Part shown: positions 24,134-32,625 of the stretch, piece after piece
How the letters are laid out: each line of letters begins with the position of its first letter
How positions within the stretch are numbered: position 1 is the stretch's first letter
From: Gammaproteobacteria bacterium
GTDB lineage: Bacteria > Pseudomonadota > Gammaproteobacteria > Pseudomonadales > Azotimanducaceae
Length of the DNA: 41,692 bases
NCBI GenBank assembly: GCA_020832085.1
Contig: JAFIFJ010000057.1
Span: forward strand, 1-41,692
Direction: 5' to 3'
The notes under the pieces: generated by a model
Database searches by the model: none
The model's input: only the letters and a program-made list of their open reading frames with translations
What the model was told of the DNA's origin: nothing
Made by a program: the position numbers and the translations under genes

Positions 24134-24179
24134 GCTCTTGTTGGTTGAAGTTCGGCCCACAGTAACGGAGGAAATCGCC

Positions 24180-25004
24180 ATGCAGGGAAAGCGCGTACTG
24201 ATCACCGGCGGCAACAGCGGCATCGGTCTGGTGGCCGCGCGCGAACTGGCGCGCGCCGGGGCGGAGGTCATCCTGGCCTGCCGCGATACAGACAAGACCC
24301 AGCAGGCCCTCGCCACAATCAACGCGCAGGCAGCGACACCTGCCGTCAATCTGCCGGTGGATCTGGCGAGTCTGGCCAGCGTGCGCACGCTCGCGGAACG
24401 CTTCCTCGAACAGCACGACCGTCTCGATGTCCTGATCAACAATGCCGGCCTGTTTCCCATCCGCCAGCAGTTCACCGCCGACGGCTTCGAGATGCAGATC
24501 GGCGTCAATCACTTCAGCCACTTTCTGCTCACCCACCTGCTGCTCGACACCTTGCGCGCCAGCGCGCCGGCCCGGGTCGTGACGGTGTCTTCCAAGCTGC
24601 ACACCAAGGGCAGCATCGACTTCGATTCCTTCAAGGGCTTCACGAAGTACAGCGCCCAGGTGGCCTACAACCAGTCGAAGCTGGCCAACGTGCTGTTCAG
24701 CGCCGAACTCGCCGACCGCCTCGCTGACAGCGGCGTCACCGCCAACGCCCTGCATCCTGGCGGGGTGGCCACGGACATCGTCCGCGATTTGCCCTGGCTG
24801 GTCCGCAAGCTGATCGGCCTCATCTTCATATCACCGGAGGAAGGCGCGAAAACCACCATCATGCTGGCTTCGGATCCGTCCCTGGCGACCACCTCCGGGG
24901 CCTACTTCGATCAGTGCCAGCGCCGCGATCCTTCCCCGCTCGCCCAGGATAAGGCCCTGCGCCAGCGGCTCTGGGACGCCAGCGCCGAGGCGGTGGGACT
25001 GTGA
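24180..25004 (+). CDS. SDR family oxidoreductase, retinol dehydrogenase-like
   Basis: A 274-residue SDR. ATG 24180 has GGAGGA seven bases upstream; the in-frame ATG at 24120 lies inside repeat module C and is rejected. The cofactor motif T-G-G-N-S-G-I-G is at 9-16, then N-N-A-G in L-D-V-L-I-N-N-A-G, V-S-S-K-L-H (catalytic Ser), and A-Y-N-Q-S-K (Tyr and Lys). The H-P-G-G-V-A-T-D block and overall wording match the retinol dehydrogenase/WWOX-like branch, whose bacterial members act on varied lipophilic alcohols; the substrate is unknown. The stop overlaps the transporter start by 4 bp (GTGA), showing a coupled operon, so it may convert the compound the transporter brings in. Confidence 0.9.
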   Translation: MQGKRVLITGGNSGIGLVAARELARAGAEVILACRDTDKTQQALATINAQAATPAVNLPVDLASLASVRTLAERFLEQHDRLDVLINNAGLFPIRQQFTADGFEMQIGVNHFSHFLLTHLLLDTLRASAPARVVTVSSKLHTKGSIDFDSFKGFTKYSAQVAYNQSKLANVLFSAELADRLADSGVTANALHPGGVATDIVRDLPWLVRKLIGLIFISPEEGAKTTIMLASDPSLATTSGAYFDQCQRRDPSPLAQDKALRQRLWDASAEAVGL

Positions 25005-26434
25005 CAGCCATGTCCTGGCGTCTGCGGCTGGTCTACGGCGTTGGCCAGCTGCCAGAGGGCATCAAGTCGGCTGCCTTCGGTTTCTTCCTGCTGTTCTACT
25101 ACAACCAGGTGCTGGGTCTGTCCGGGACGCTTGCGGGCATCGCCGTGTTCATCGCCCTGCTGCTGGACGCGTTCAGCGATCCCATTGTCGGCTCGTGGTC
25201 GGATTTCGTCCGCTCGCGCTTCGGCCGCCGACACCCCTTCATGTATGCGGCGGCGATTCCCTTCGCCCTCTGCTTCTACCTGCTGTTCGCGCCGCCGGAC
25301 GACCTCAGCCAGCCGGCACTGTTTATCTGGCTGCTGACCTTCGCGGTGCTCACCCGGACCACGCAGACCTTCTATACGGTCCCCTACATGGCCCTGGGCG
25401 CGGAACTGACCCGCGACTACGACGAACGCACTCTGCTGTCCTCCCTGCGCACGGTGTTCCAGCTCGCCGGCATGTTCCTGGTGCTGATCGGCGGCACGCT
25501 GATGTTCTTTCAGCCCACCGCCGAGTATGCCAACGGCCAACTGAATCCTGCGGCCTACCTGCCCTTCGCGCTGGCCTGCACGCCCTTTCTGTTGCTCGGC
25601 ATCTGGCTGTCCGCCCTCGGTACCCACAGCCGCATCCCCCACCTGCAGCAGGCCCAGACTTTGCGCCGGTTCACCTTCGCCGACGTCGTGGCCGACGTCC
25701 GCACCGCCTTCCTGATTCCGTCGTTCACCGCCGTCGTCGTCGCCAGCATCATCTTCGGTGCCACCCAGGGCATGGTGCAGGCGCTGCATCTCTACACCGC
25801 CACCTACTTCTTCGAACTCACCGGCCTGCAGATCACCCTGCTGTTCGCACTGGCCATCATCGGCATCATCCTCGGCAGCATCTGCAGCCGCCCCCTGGCC
25901 AATCTGGTTCCCGAGAAACGCAATCTCTTCAGCGCCGGCATCATTTGGTATGCGGTGTGGACCAGCGGGGTGATCATCGCGCGACTGCTCGGCGTACTGC
26001 CCGGCAACGAGGATCCCATCGTCGCGCCTCTGTACATCGCCACGGGCTGCATCTCCGCCGTCGGTCTCGGCGTCGCCATTCCGCTGATCGGCTCGATGAT
26101 TGCCGATGTCACCGACGAACACGAACGTCGCCACGGCAACCGTCAGGAGGGCATCTACTATGCGGCGGCATCGCTGGCCGCCAAGACGGTGGCCGGGGCA
26201 GGCCCCGTTCTGGCCGGCTTCATCATCGATCTGGCCGGCATCGCCCCGGGCAGTGCGCCCAGCGACGTGGCGCCGGAGGCCATTGCCCGCTTCGGCTGGG
26301 CCCAGGGTCCGAGCGTGCTGCTGCTGTCGCTGCTGGCCATCGTGAGCATCCGCTTCTACCGCATCTCCCGCGGCCAGCACGCCGCGATCATGGCCGAAAT
26401 CGACGGCCGCAGCGCACCCTCCGCGCGTCCTTGA
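25001..26434 (+). CDS. GPH-family MFS transporter (melibiose-carrier-like symporter)
   Basis: A 477-residue, twelve-helix membrane protein of the glycoside-pentoside-hexuronide:cation symporter family. The family motif D-A-F-S-D-P-I-V-G-S-W-S-D with R-x-R-F-G-R-R-H-P-F follows TM2, and a matching half repeats later (S-M-I-A-D-V-T-D-E-H-E-R-R-H-G-N-R-Q-E-G near 365-385). Start: GTG 25001 overlaps the SDR stop as GTGA; ATG 25010 is an alternative three codons on. GPH members move sugars and, in many aerobic proteobacteria, non-sugar organic molecules, with Na+ or H+. The coupled SDR suggests the solute is an alcohol or ketone that is then oxidised or reduced, which is inference. Confidence 0.9.
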   Translation: MTAMSWRLRLVYGVGQLPEGIKSAAFGFFLLFYYNQVLGLSGTLAGIAVFIALLLDAFSDPIVGSWSDFVRSRFGRRHPFMYAAAIPFALCFYLLFAPPDDLSQPALFIWLLTFAVLTRTTQTFYTVPYMALGAELTRDYDERTLLSSLRTVFQLAGMFLVLIGGTLMFFQPTAEYANGQLNPAAYLPFALACTPFLLLGIWLSALGTHSRIPHLQQAQTLRRFTFADVVADVRTAFLIPSFTAVVVASIIFGATQGMVQALHLYTATYFFELTGLQITLLFALAIIGIILGSICSRPLANLVPEKRNLFSAGIIWYAVWTSGVIIARLLGVLPGNEDPIVAPLYIATGCISAVGLGVAIPLIGSMIADVTDEHERRHGNRQEGIYYAAASLAAKTVAGAGPVLAGFIIDLAGIAPGSAPSDVAPEAIARFGWAQGPSVLLLSLLAIVSIRFYRISRGQHAAIMAEIDGRSAPSARP

Positions 26435-26593
26435 GGGACTGCCGTCAGGTTGCAGCCACGCCTCGCCCCGCGCAGGCCCGTCACTGGTAACATGCACCGG
26501 TGCTGAAAGATTTTGTTGCCACGCTGAAATGTGGTTTAGTCCCAATCCCGACCATCGAGCCACGCCGTCGGGCATCACAGAGGGAGAGATTCC

Positions 26594-28012
26594 ATGCAGG
26601 TTTACGACAAGTTCTACATCGGCGGAAAGTGGGTTGCCCCCAAGGGCAAGGGCAAGATCGAAGTGATCGACCCTTCCACCGAGGAGGTCTGTGGTGTCGT
26701 GCCTTCAGGCAATGCCGAGGACATCAATGCAGCCGTCGCCGCAGCCAAAGAGGCCTTCAAGACCTGGTCGCGCACCACCGCTGCCGAACGTTCCGAGCTG
26801 ATCGGCAAGATCGCCGAGAAATTCACCGCATCCATGCCCAAGATCGGCGAGATCTGCGCCCGAGAACTCGGCACGCCGCTGCAGACCAGCATTGCCGTCC
26901 ACGGCGGCCTCGGTGTGGGCGTAATGAGCTCCTTCAAGGACATCCCCTTCGAAATGGAGAAGGAGGAGCGCATCGGCAACTCACTGATCATCAAGGAGCC
27001 CATCGGCGTCTGCGGCTTCATCACGCCCTGGAACTTCCCGCTGCATCAGCTCGTCGCCAAGCTGGCCCCGGCCCTGGCCGCCGGCTGCACGGTGGTGGTG
27101 AAGCCGAGCTCCGATACCCCGCTGACGGCCTACTGGCTGGCCGAAACCCTCCATGAGGTCGGTCTCCCCGCGGGCGTGTTCAACCTCGTCTCCGGCCCCG
27201 GCCGCAGCGTCGGCGAAGCCATGTGCACCCATCCGGACGTCGACATGGTCTCCATCACCGGCTCCACCGAGGCCGGCATCCGCGTCGCCGAACTGGCAGC
27301 AGGTACGGTCAAGCGCGTGGGTCAGGAGCTCGGCGGCAAGTCCCCCATGGTGGTGCTCGAGGACGCAGACGTCGCCAAGGCGGCCGCGGGCGCAGCCGGC
27401 GGGATCTGCATGAACAGCGGCCAGGTCTGTGCGGCACTGAGCCGGCTGATCGTTCCCCGCGGCAAGCAGGACGAGGCCGTCAAGGCGGCCAAAGCTGCCG
27501 CCGAAGCGGTCGTTGTGGGCGGAGCCTTCGACGAAGGCGTCACCATGGGACCGGTGGCCTCCAAGGCCCAGTTCGACTCGGTCCGTGCCTACATCCAGAA
27601 AGGTATCGACGAAGGTGCGACCCTGGTCACCGGCGGTCTCGACATGCCGGCCGGCAAGAACACCGGCTACTTCGTCAAGCCGACCATCTTCGCCGACGTC
27701 CGCAATGACATGACCATCGCCCAGGAAGAAATCTTCGGGCCGGTGCTGTGCATCATTCCCTACGACTCCGAACAGGAAGCCATCGACATCGCCAACGATT
27801 CGATCTTCGGCCTGTCCGGCGCTGTCGTCGGCGGCACCCAGGAGCGCGCCATCGAAGTGGCCAAGCAGATCCGCACCGGCCAGCTCTCCATCAACGGCGG
27901 CGCGTTCAACGTCATGGCACCCTTCGGCGGCTACAAGCAGTCGGGCAACGGTCGCGAACTCGGACCCCACGGCCTCGCTGAGTACATCGAACTCAAGGCC
28001 ATGCAACTCTGA
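26594..28012 (+). CDS. Aldehyde dehydrogenase (NAD(P)+-dependent)
   Basis: A 472-residue ALDH superfamily enzyme of normal length. The oxyanion-hole region F-I-T-P-W-N-F-P is near 142-149, V-V-K-P-S (cofactor Lys) near 168-172, the Rossmann turn F/I-T-G-S-T-E-A-G near 221-228, general base Glu in Q-E-L-G-G-K-S (Glu 245), nucleophile Cys in N-S-G-Q-V-C (Cys 279), and E-E-I-F-G-P-V. It oxidises an aldehyde to the acid in the cytosol; the chain type is not readable. GGGAGAG lies just before the ATG. It is monocistronic, closed by two strong hairpins at 28021-28091. Upstream (26435-26593) only a weak TTGTTG-16 bp-TTTAGT promoter candidate is seen. Confidence 0.92.
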   Translation: MQVYDKFYIGGKWVAPKGKGKIEVIDPSTEEVCGVVPSGNAEDINAAVAAAKEAFKTWSRTTAAERSELIGKIAEKFTASMPKIGEICARELGTPLQTSIAVHGGLGVGVMSSFKDIPFEMEKEERIGNSLIIKEPIGVCGFITPWNFPLHQLVAKLAPALAAGCTVVVKPSSDTPLTAYWLAETLHEVGLPAGVFNLVSGPGRSVGEAMCTHPDVDMVSITGSTEAGIRVAELAAGTVKRVGQELGGKSPMVVLEDADVAKAAAGAAGGICMNSGQVCAALSRLIVPRGKQDEAVKAAKAAAEAVVVGGAFDEGVTMGPVASKAQFDSVRAYIQKGIDEGATLVTGGLDMPAGKNTGYFVKPTIFADVRNDMTIAQEEIFGPVLCIIPYDSEQEAIDIANDSIFGLSGAVVGGTQERAIEVAKQIRTGQLSINGGAFNVMAPFGGYKQSGNGRELGPHGLAEYIELKAMQL

Positions 28013-28020
28013 GCCAAGCG

Positions 28021-28091
28021 CGCGCCCGCCAGGGCGCGTGACGTTCAGCGCATGATCGGCAGCGGATGGCACGGTGATCGTGCCATCCGCT
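28021..28091. terminator. Two hairpins between convergent genes (one with a 13-bp perfect stem)
   Basis: CGCGCCC-GCCA-GGGCGCG (28021-28038) is followed by AGCGGATGGCACG-GTGAT-CGTGCCATCCGCT (28061-28091). The second is a perfect 13-bp stem with a 5-nt loop, midway between convergent ALDH and antitoxin-like genes, so it can work in both directions. No T run follows. The linker contains TGACGTTCAGCGCA, shared with repeat module A, perhaps a relic. Confidence 0.55.
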
Positions 28092-28129
28092 GATCGACCC
28101 CTCCGACCAGAACCCCGGCAATGAGATCG

Positions 28130-28450
28130 TCAGGCCGCAACCGTGACGCCAGCCCCCTGGGCGCCCCGTGCGGGGCGCACGACAATCTCGACCTCCTGAT
28201 CAAGGGACACCAGCGCCTGCATCAGCCGTTCCAGCGAGATGTTCTGCAACTTGTAACGGCGCACCTGGGAGATCTTCGGCTGCGTCATCCCAGTAAGGCT
28301 GGCAGCTTCGGTCTGATTGAGACCGCGTTGCTCGATCAGTTCATTGAGCTTGACCGCCAAGAGGACCTTTGCGGAAAGCTCCTCAGCATCATCGAAGCCG
28401 AGATCAAGCAACACATTGTCCATTCCTAGGGAACTGCCTTGTCGTAACAT
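28130..28450 (-). CDS. XRE-family HTH protein, HigA-type antitoxin-like (orphan)
   Basis: A 106-residue helix-turn-helix protein. ATG 28450 is chosen because GGGAG (28457-28461) is six bases upstream; ATG 28456 sits directly against it. The HTH is L-N-Q-T-E-A-A-S-L-T-G-M-T-Q-P-K-I-S-Q-V (about 45-64), preceded by the F-D-D-A-E-E-L-x-x-K-x-x-L-A helix and followed by S-L-E-R-L-M-Q-A-L-x-x-L-D-Q-E-V-E-I-V-V-R-P, a pattern typical of HigA2-like antitoxins that bind DNA and a RelE/HigB-type toxin. No toxin gene adjoins: a Sel1 protein lies 43 bp upstream on the same strand and hairpins follow. It may be a solitary regulator or a leftover antitoxin. Residue 52-70 wording (R-R-Y-K-L) replaces the usual L-R-G-K. 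Confidence 0.83.
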   Translation of the reverse strand: MLRQGSSLGMDNVLLDLGFDDAEELSAKVLLAVKLNELIEQRGLNQTEAASLTGMTQPKISQVRRYKLQNISLERLMQALVSLDQEVEIVVRPARGAQGAGVTVAA

Positions 28451-28493
28451 CACCATCTCCCGCTCACCCACAACGAGCGAGCCTCGGTGAGGC

Positions 28494-29516
28494 TCAACAA
28501 TCCAGATATTCGGAATCCATGCACCGCTGGGCCCTGCGCTGCGCCTCGGCCATTGCATCTGGAGCCAACTCCTCGGCGACACGGTCCCTGATGTTCTGAC
28601 CCAATTGGTCCCCGTTCGCGGCTGCGATCTCGAGCCACATGAATCCAATCGTGTAATCTTGATCAACGCCCCGACCATTGCCGTAGGAAAGGCCAAGGTT
28701 GGTCTGTGCCATGGCGTTCCCTTGCTCCGCTGCCAGACGATACCAGCGCACGGCTTCTGTATGGTTCTGGGCGATGCCCCGGCCACGTTCGTACGAAGCG
28801 CCGAGATTGAACTGCGCGACCGCGTGCCCTTGCTCCGCTGCCAAACGATACCAGCGGATTTGTTCCTCATCGTTTTGGGCGACGCCCTCGCCATTGAGGT
28901 AACTGACACCAAGATTGTTCTGCGCGCTTGCGAGCCCTTGCTCCGCTGCCAAACGATACCAGCGCACGGCTTCGGCCTTGTTCTGGGCGACGCCCGAGCC
29001 ACGACTATAGGAAACGCCAAGATAGTATTGGGCGATCGCGTACCCTTGCTCCGCCGCCAAACGATACCAGTGCACGGCTTCGGCATGGTCCAGGGCGACG
29101 CCCAAGCCGACGTCGTAGGAAATGCCGAGATTGTATTGCGCGACCGCGTACCCTTGCTCCGCTGCCAAACGATACCAGCGCACTGCTTCGGCATCGATCC
29201 GGGGGACGCCCACGCCATTGCGGTACCCCACTCCAAGATTGTTCTGTGCGCTCGGGTATCCTTGCTCCGCTGCCAAACGATACCAGCGCAGTGCTTCGGT
29301 ATGGTCCTGGGCGACGCCTTGGCCGTTGGCGTACATGACTCCAATAATGAATTGCGCGCTCGCGCTCCCTTGCTCTGCCAATGGTCGCCATTGCCGATAA
29401 GAAGCTTCGTAGTCAGCTGAAAGGTAAAGGCTTGGCGCATCCCCCCGACCCTGCGCCAGAGCCGCACCGGAGATCAGCAGGATCACGATCGCAACACACC
29501 GCACAAGCAGGTTCAT
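28494..29516 (-). CDS. Secreted Sel1-repeat (SLR) protein
   Basis: A 340-residue exported protein. ATG 29516 follows a strong GGGGGAA, and the next ~22 residues form a signal peptide (V-A-I-V-I-L-L-I-S-G-A-A-L-A-Q-G); the 23-residue longer frame is rejected. The mature part holds about seven tandem 36-residue Sel1 repeats of the form A-E-Q-G-x-A-x-A-Q-x-N-L-G-x-x-Y-x-x-G-x-G-V-A-Q-(N/D)-x-x-E-A-(V/L)-R-W-Y-R-L-A. These alpha-alpha hairpins form a superhelix for protein-protein contacts, probably in the periplasm. The C-terminal end has two Cys (R-C-M-D-S-E-Y-L-D-C) that could form a disulfide. The DNA repeats at 108 bp, so recombination can change repeat number. The partner is unknown. Confidence 0.9.
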   Translation of the reverse strand: MNLLVRCVAIVILLISGAALAQGRGDAPSLYLSADYEASYRQWRPLAEQGSASAQFIIGVMYANGQGVAQDHTEALRWYRLAAEQGYPSAQNNLGVGYRNGVGVPRIDAEAVRWYRLAAEQGYAVAQYNLGISYDVGLGVALDHAEAVHWYRLAAEQGYAIAQYYLGVSYSRGSGVAQNKAEAVRWYRLAAEQGLASAQNNLGVSYLNGEGVAQNDEEQIRWYRLAAEQGHAVAQFNLGASYERGRGIAQNHTEAVRWYRLAAEQGNAMAQTNLGLSYGNGRGVDQDYTIGFMWLEIAAANGDQLGQNIRDRVAEELAPDAMAEAQRRAQRCMDSEYLDC

Positions 29517-29822
29517 GGTATTCCCCCTTGGGCGCGTCGAGTTGGGGCATCGGCGCGGCTGTGATCGCAGTGGGCACCCACGCATTCTGATCGTACCCCG
29601 CCAGGGGACTCAGGCTAACCTTCAGAACCCGGGGCTCGCAGCGAGCGGGTGGATTCATCATGAACCAGATTGCCGAGTGGAGCCATGAGCGTTCCGCCTG
29701 GTCTGCTCTGGGAGACCGAATGGCTGCTACACGCTCATCGGGGGTCGCATAGGGGTTACACGAGCTTTCTTGTGGCTGAACGCTGATTCGAGTAAGCAAC
29801 GAAACAGGCTTGTTTTTGCGAA

Positions 29823-29908
29823 TGGTGCGGCTGAGAGGACTTGAACCTCCACGGGGCTAGCCCACTGGAACCTAAATCCAGCGCGTCTACCAGTTCCGCC
29901 ACAGCCGC
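29823..29908 (-). tRNA. tRNA-Leu (anticodon UAG)
   Basis: Minus-strand cloverleaf: acceptor GCGGCTG pairs with CAGCCGC, anticodon stem CTGGA/TCCAG with loop TTTAGGT (anticodon TAG), a long class II variable arm (TGGGCTAGCCCCGT), T arm GAGG-TTCAAGT-CCTC, discriminator A and encoded CCA. It reads Leu CUA and relatives. Confidence 0.95.
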
Positions 29909-29924
29909 ATGCGGGCGCGACCTT

Positions 29925-29930
29925 AGCATA
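29925..29930 (-). promoter_or_regulatory. -10 box of the tRNA-Leu gene
   Basis: TATGCT on the minus strand, 16 bp before the tRNA 5' end and followed by GC-rich GGTCGCGCCC. It lies between the DUF5916 gene's stop (29942) and the tRNA, so the tRNA appears to have its own promoter. The -35 would lie inside the upstream coding region. Confidence 0.35.
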
Positions 29931-29941
29931 ACCCGCCGATT

Positions 29942-32380
29942 TCAGGACCCCACCCGGTAGCGGATTTTCAGCACCAGCAGGTCCTCCAACGGCTGCCGCC
30001 AGGCCTGCCGGGCGAGATCCGAGAAGCCGTCGCCATCCAGCAGGGCACGGCGGTCGGCCTGCCGGGTGTAGACCACGAAGACGTCGGACAGTGGGGCGAA
30101 TTCCCAGCGGTAGCGAACCTGAAAGGCATACTGGGAGACGGAGAAGTTGCTGCTCGGCGGGAGACCCGTGGTGTCGTCGCGGGGAATGGGCAGCAGCTTG
30201 CCCGGCTCTCCGGGAATGCGGAAGAAATCCTGCTCTTTGGCGCGAATCCCCACCCACTGCAGGGAGACCCGGAACTGCTGCCGCGCGCTGATGAAGTACT
30301 CCGCTGTCACCCGCGGCTGCCACTGGCTGGCGGAGAACGTCGCCATGACGTCATCGCGCTGATGCAGCAGCCAGCCGTCCCGATCCCGGTAGAGCAGGTT
30401 CAGCGCCAGGTTGACCCGGTCCGTCGGGCGCCAGTTCATGCGCGCCTCGGCGAAGACATTGTCGCCGCCGAGATCCTCCTGGGCCCAACCCGCCCCGGCA
30501 CCCCAGCTCAAGGCTCGGGTTGGATCCGAATCCCACTGGACGCTGAGGTCGGCCCGTCCCTTGCGGCGGAAGATGCCGTTGCCGAAGCTGTTCCGGTCAT
30601 CGAAGGCACGAAAGAAGTAGTTCGCCCGTCCCGTCACACGGGAGAGATTGTTCAGGGTCAGACGATTGGAGACGAACACCCCGCCGTCGTTGAAGCGATC
30701 CTCGCTGACGCTGCGCTGCAGGAAGCCGCGAAGGTCGAACTCGTTGTTGCGCGCCCAGCCGAGATCCGGCGAGCTGAGCTGGAAGGAGCTGCGCAGACGA
30801 TAGTGGTCGTTGCGCTGGAGGAATCCGAGATCGTTGATGTCGAACTTCTCGTCGAAGTATTCGAAGCCGATGCGCTGGGTCATCCCGCGGCGGTAGCTGT
30901 AGTCGAAATCAATGAAGCCGCCGTAGCCGGTGCCGATGCCGTCGATGTCCGAGGTCATGACCTGCCCGTCCATCTTCAGGCGGCCAGTCGGCGTCAGGTA
31001 GTGCCAGTCCAGGCCATGGGCCATGGCGTCGCCGTCGGGATGCCAGACGGCCGTGGACAACAGACCGACGCCCACATAGCCCCCATTCGGGTTGTCCTCC
31101 CACAGCACCCGGGCGATGCCGTAGTCGCTGCCGTTCTGACGCGCGCGGCCTTCGCCGACCAGATCGAGTCCGACGTCGTCCTCCACGGCGCCGAGCACCC
31201 CGTAGCGGACCTGACCGATCTGGCCCGTGAGCTGAACGGCCCCGAGCAGATCCACCGGCCGGTTGCGATCGCGCTGGGTGACCTGCTCACCGGGAGCGAG
31301 ATCCGTCGGCGGTCTGGGTTTGCCGCCGATGCGGCGAGTATTGACCATGGCGTAGGGCGCACCTGATGAGCCCACTGCGGAGCTGCGGGTATCGGCACGG
31401 GGCGTGGCAAAGAAGATCTGCTGGCCCTCGAGGAAGAACAGGCGCTTTTCCGGGAAGAACGTTTCCGTGGCTGTCAGGTTGATCACCACGTCATCGGATT
31501 CCACGTTGCCGAAATCCGGATGCAAGGTTCCCGTGAGCTGAAAGTTCGACGACGGCCGCCAGAACACCTCGGCGCCAACGCGGGTACGCAGCTTGTCGTC
31601 CACCCAGTCCTGGGACACCGCCGCGAAGGGATAGATGCTGTACTGCTGGCGCGGGGCCACACCCCTCATTTCGATGCGCTGCAGCGCCGACATGAACTGG
31701 GGGACGGTGTCCGGCAGTGCAGGCCAGCCATAGCGCTCGTCCCGGGCGGCCACCACCCGGGAAACAAAAATGCCCATCTGCCGGACATCGCCCGTGGTAG
31801 GCATGGACACCACGCCCCAGGGAATGAAGAACTCGGCCGTCCAGCCGAAATCCGTCCGGCGGCTGCGTGCTTCCCAGGGACCGTCCCAGTCGCTGGAGAA
31901 CTGGCGCTCGGGCAGCACGGTGCCGTCGAGCAGGGAATCACCCAAGGCAATGCCGAACCAGTTGCCATAGCGGCCCTCACCGGAAGTGTCCAGCGTCACC
32001 GTAACCGTATCCCGATTCAATCCGCGCTGATCCCGACCCGACAGCCGCTGAATCAGGGTGTCCGGCGGCTGCTGCATCTCTGCCGCGATGTAGAGGCCGC
32101 GGTCGTCGTAGGCGAGGCGAATGAAGGTGTCGAACTCGGGTTCGGCGAGGGTGTCCGGGTCGATGACACGAAACCTGCCGTGGCGCGGGACGGTCTCCCA
32201 GACGGCTTCATCGAGGGCGCCGTCGATGGCGATGCCGTGCTCGGGCTCAAGGCGCGTCGCCACAATAGCCGCCGCAGGGTCGCTCCACACCAGGACGCCC
32301 GCCGACTCCTCTGCATAAAGCTGTGGCACGAACCACATCGCCAGCAGCACCACACAGGCGCTGATCCACCCTCTCCCCAT
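29942..32380 (-). CDS. CBM9-like / DUF5916 outer-membrane protein
   Basis: An 812-residue exported protein. Signal peptide ~1-23 (V-V-L-L-A-M-W-F-V-P-Q-L-Y-A). An N-terminal carbohydrate-binding family 9-like domain (about 45-210) begins with I-D-G-A-L-D-E-A-V-W, followed by a DUF5916 domain with G-T-L-H-P-D-F-G-N-V-E-S-D, N-L-T-A-T-E-T-F-F-P-E-K-R-L-F-F-L-E-G, and a long series of amphipathic strands with aromatic ends up to the C-terminus (Y-R-V-G-S). The layout predicts an outer-membrane beta barrel with a periplasmic binding domain. Function of this family is unknown; roles in binding or taking up glycans or lipids have been guessed. It is monocistronic and divergent from the KstD-like gene. 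Confidence 0.83.
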   Translation of the reverse strand: MGRGWISACVVLLAMWFVPQLYAEESAGVLVWSDPAAAIVATRLEPEHGIAIDGALDEAVWETVPRHGRFRVIDPDTLAEPEFDTFIRLAYDDRGLYIAAEMQQPPDTLIQRLSGRDQRGLNRDTVTVTLDTSGEGRYGNWFGIALGDSLLDGTVLPERQFSSDWDGPWEARSRRTDFGWTAEFFIPWGVVSMPTTGDVRQMGIFVSRVVAARDERYGWPALPDTVPQFMSALQRIEMRGVAPRQQYSIYPFAAVSQDWVDDKLRTRVGAEVFWRPSSNFQLTGTLHPDFGNVESDDVVINLTATETFFPEKRLFFLEGQQIFFATPRADTRSSAVGSSGAPYAMVNTRRIGGKPRPPTDLAPGEQVTQRDRNRPVDLLGAVQLTGQIGQVRYGVLGAVEDDVGLDLVGEGRARQNGSDYGIARVLWEDNPNGGYVGVGLLSTAVWHPDGDAMAHGLDWHYLTPTGRLKMDGQVMTSDIDGIGTGYGGFIDFDYSYRRGMTQRIGFEYFDEKFDINDLGFLQRNDHYRLRSSFQLSSPDLGWARNNEFDLRGFLQRSVSEDRFNDGGVFVSNRLTLNNLSRVTGRANYFFRAFDDRNSFGNGIFRRKGRADLSVQWDSDPTRALSWGAGAGWAQEDLGGDNVFAEARMNWRPTDRVNLALNLLYRDRDGWLLHQRDDVMATFSASQWQPRVTAEYFISARQQFRVSLQWVGIRAKEQDFFRIPGEPGKLLPIPRDDTTGLPPSSNFSVSQYAFQVRYRWEFAPLSDVFVVYTRQADRRALLDGDGFSDLARQAWRQPLEDLLVLKIRYRVGS

Positions 32381-32625
32381 GCCATCGTTTTAATCATTGC
32401 CAGCGGGGAAGACAAGCCGTTCTGCAGCGGGAGGCTGGTAGAGAAGCTGTTAGAAAGGAGAGCTGCACCGTTCTGCCTGCCATGCATACTGGCCGCGCTG
32501 CACCGGGATCCGAGTGGGGATGCGCTTGCTTCGATGCGTACGCTTCCTTCATTGACGGCGCCGGTTCGTCGAGTTGCCTGCTCGCGGACGCTCTCCGCAA
32601 GCACAAGAATCGCAGGAGTCAGACC

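Noticed and set aside
28130..29467. A 445-codon minus-strand open frame across the Sel1 region
   Set aside because: Its first ~330 codons are an out-of-frame reading of the 108-bp Sel1 repeats, which explains its periodic look. Only the last 106 codons, the XRE protein, are real.
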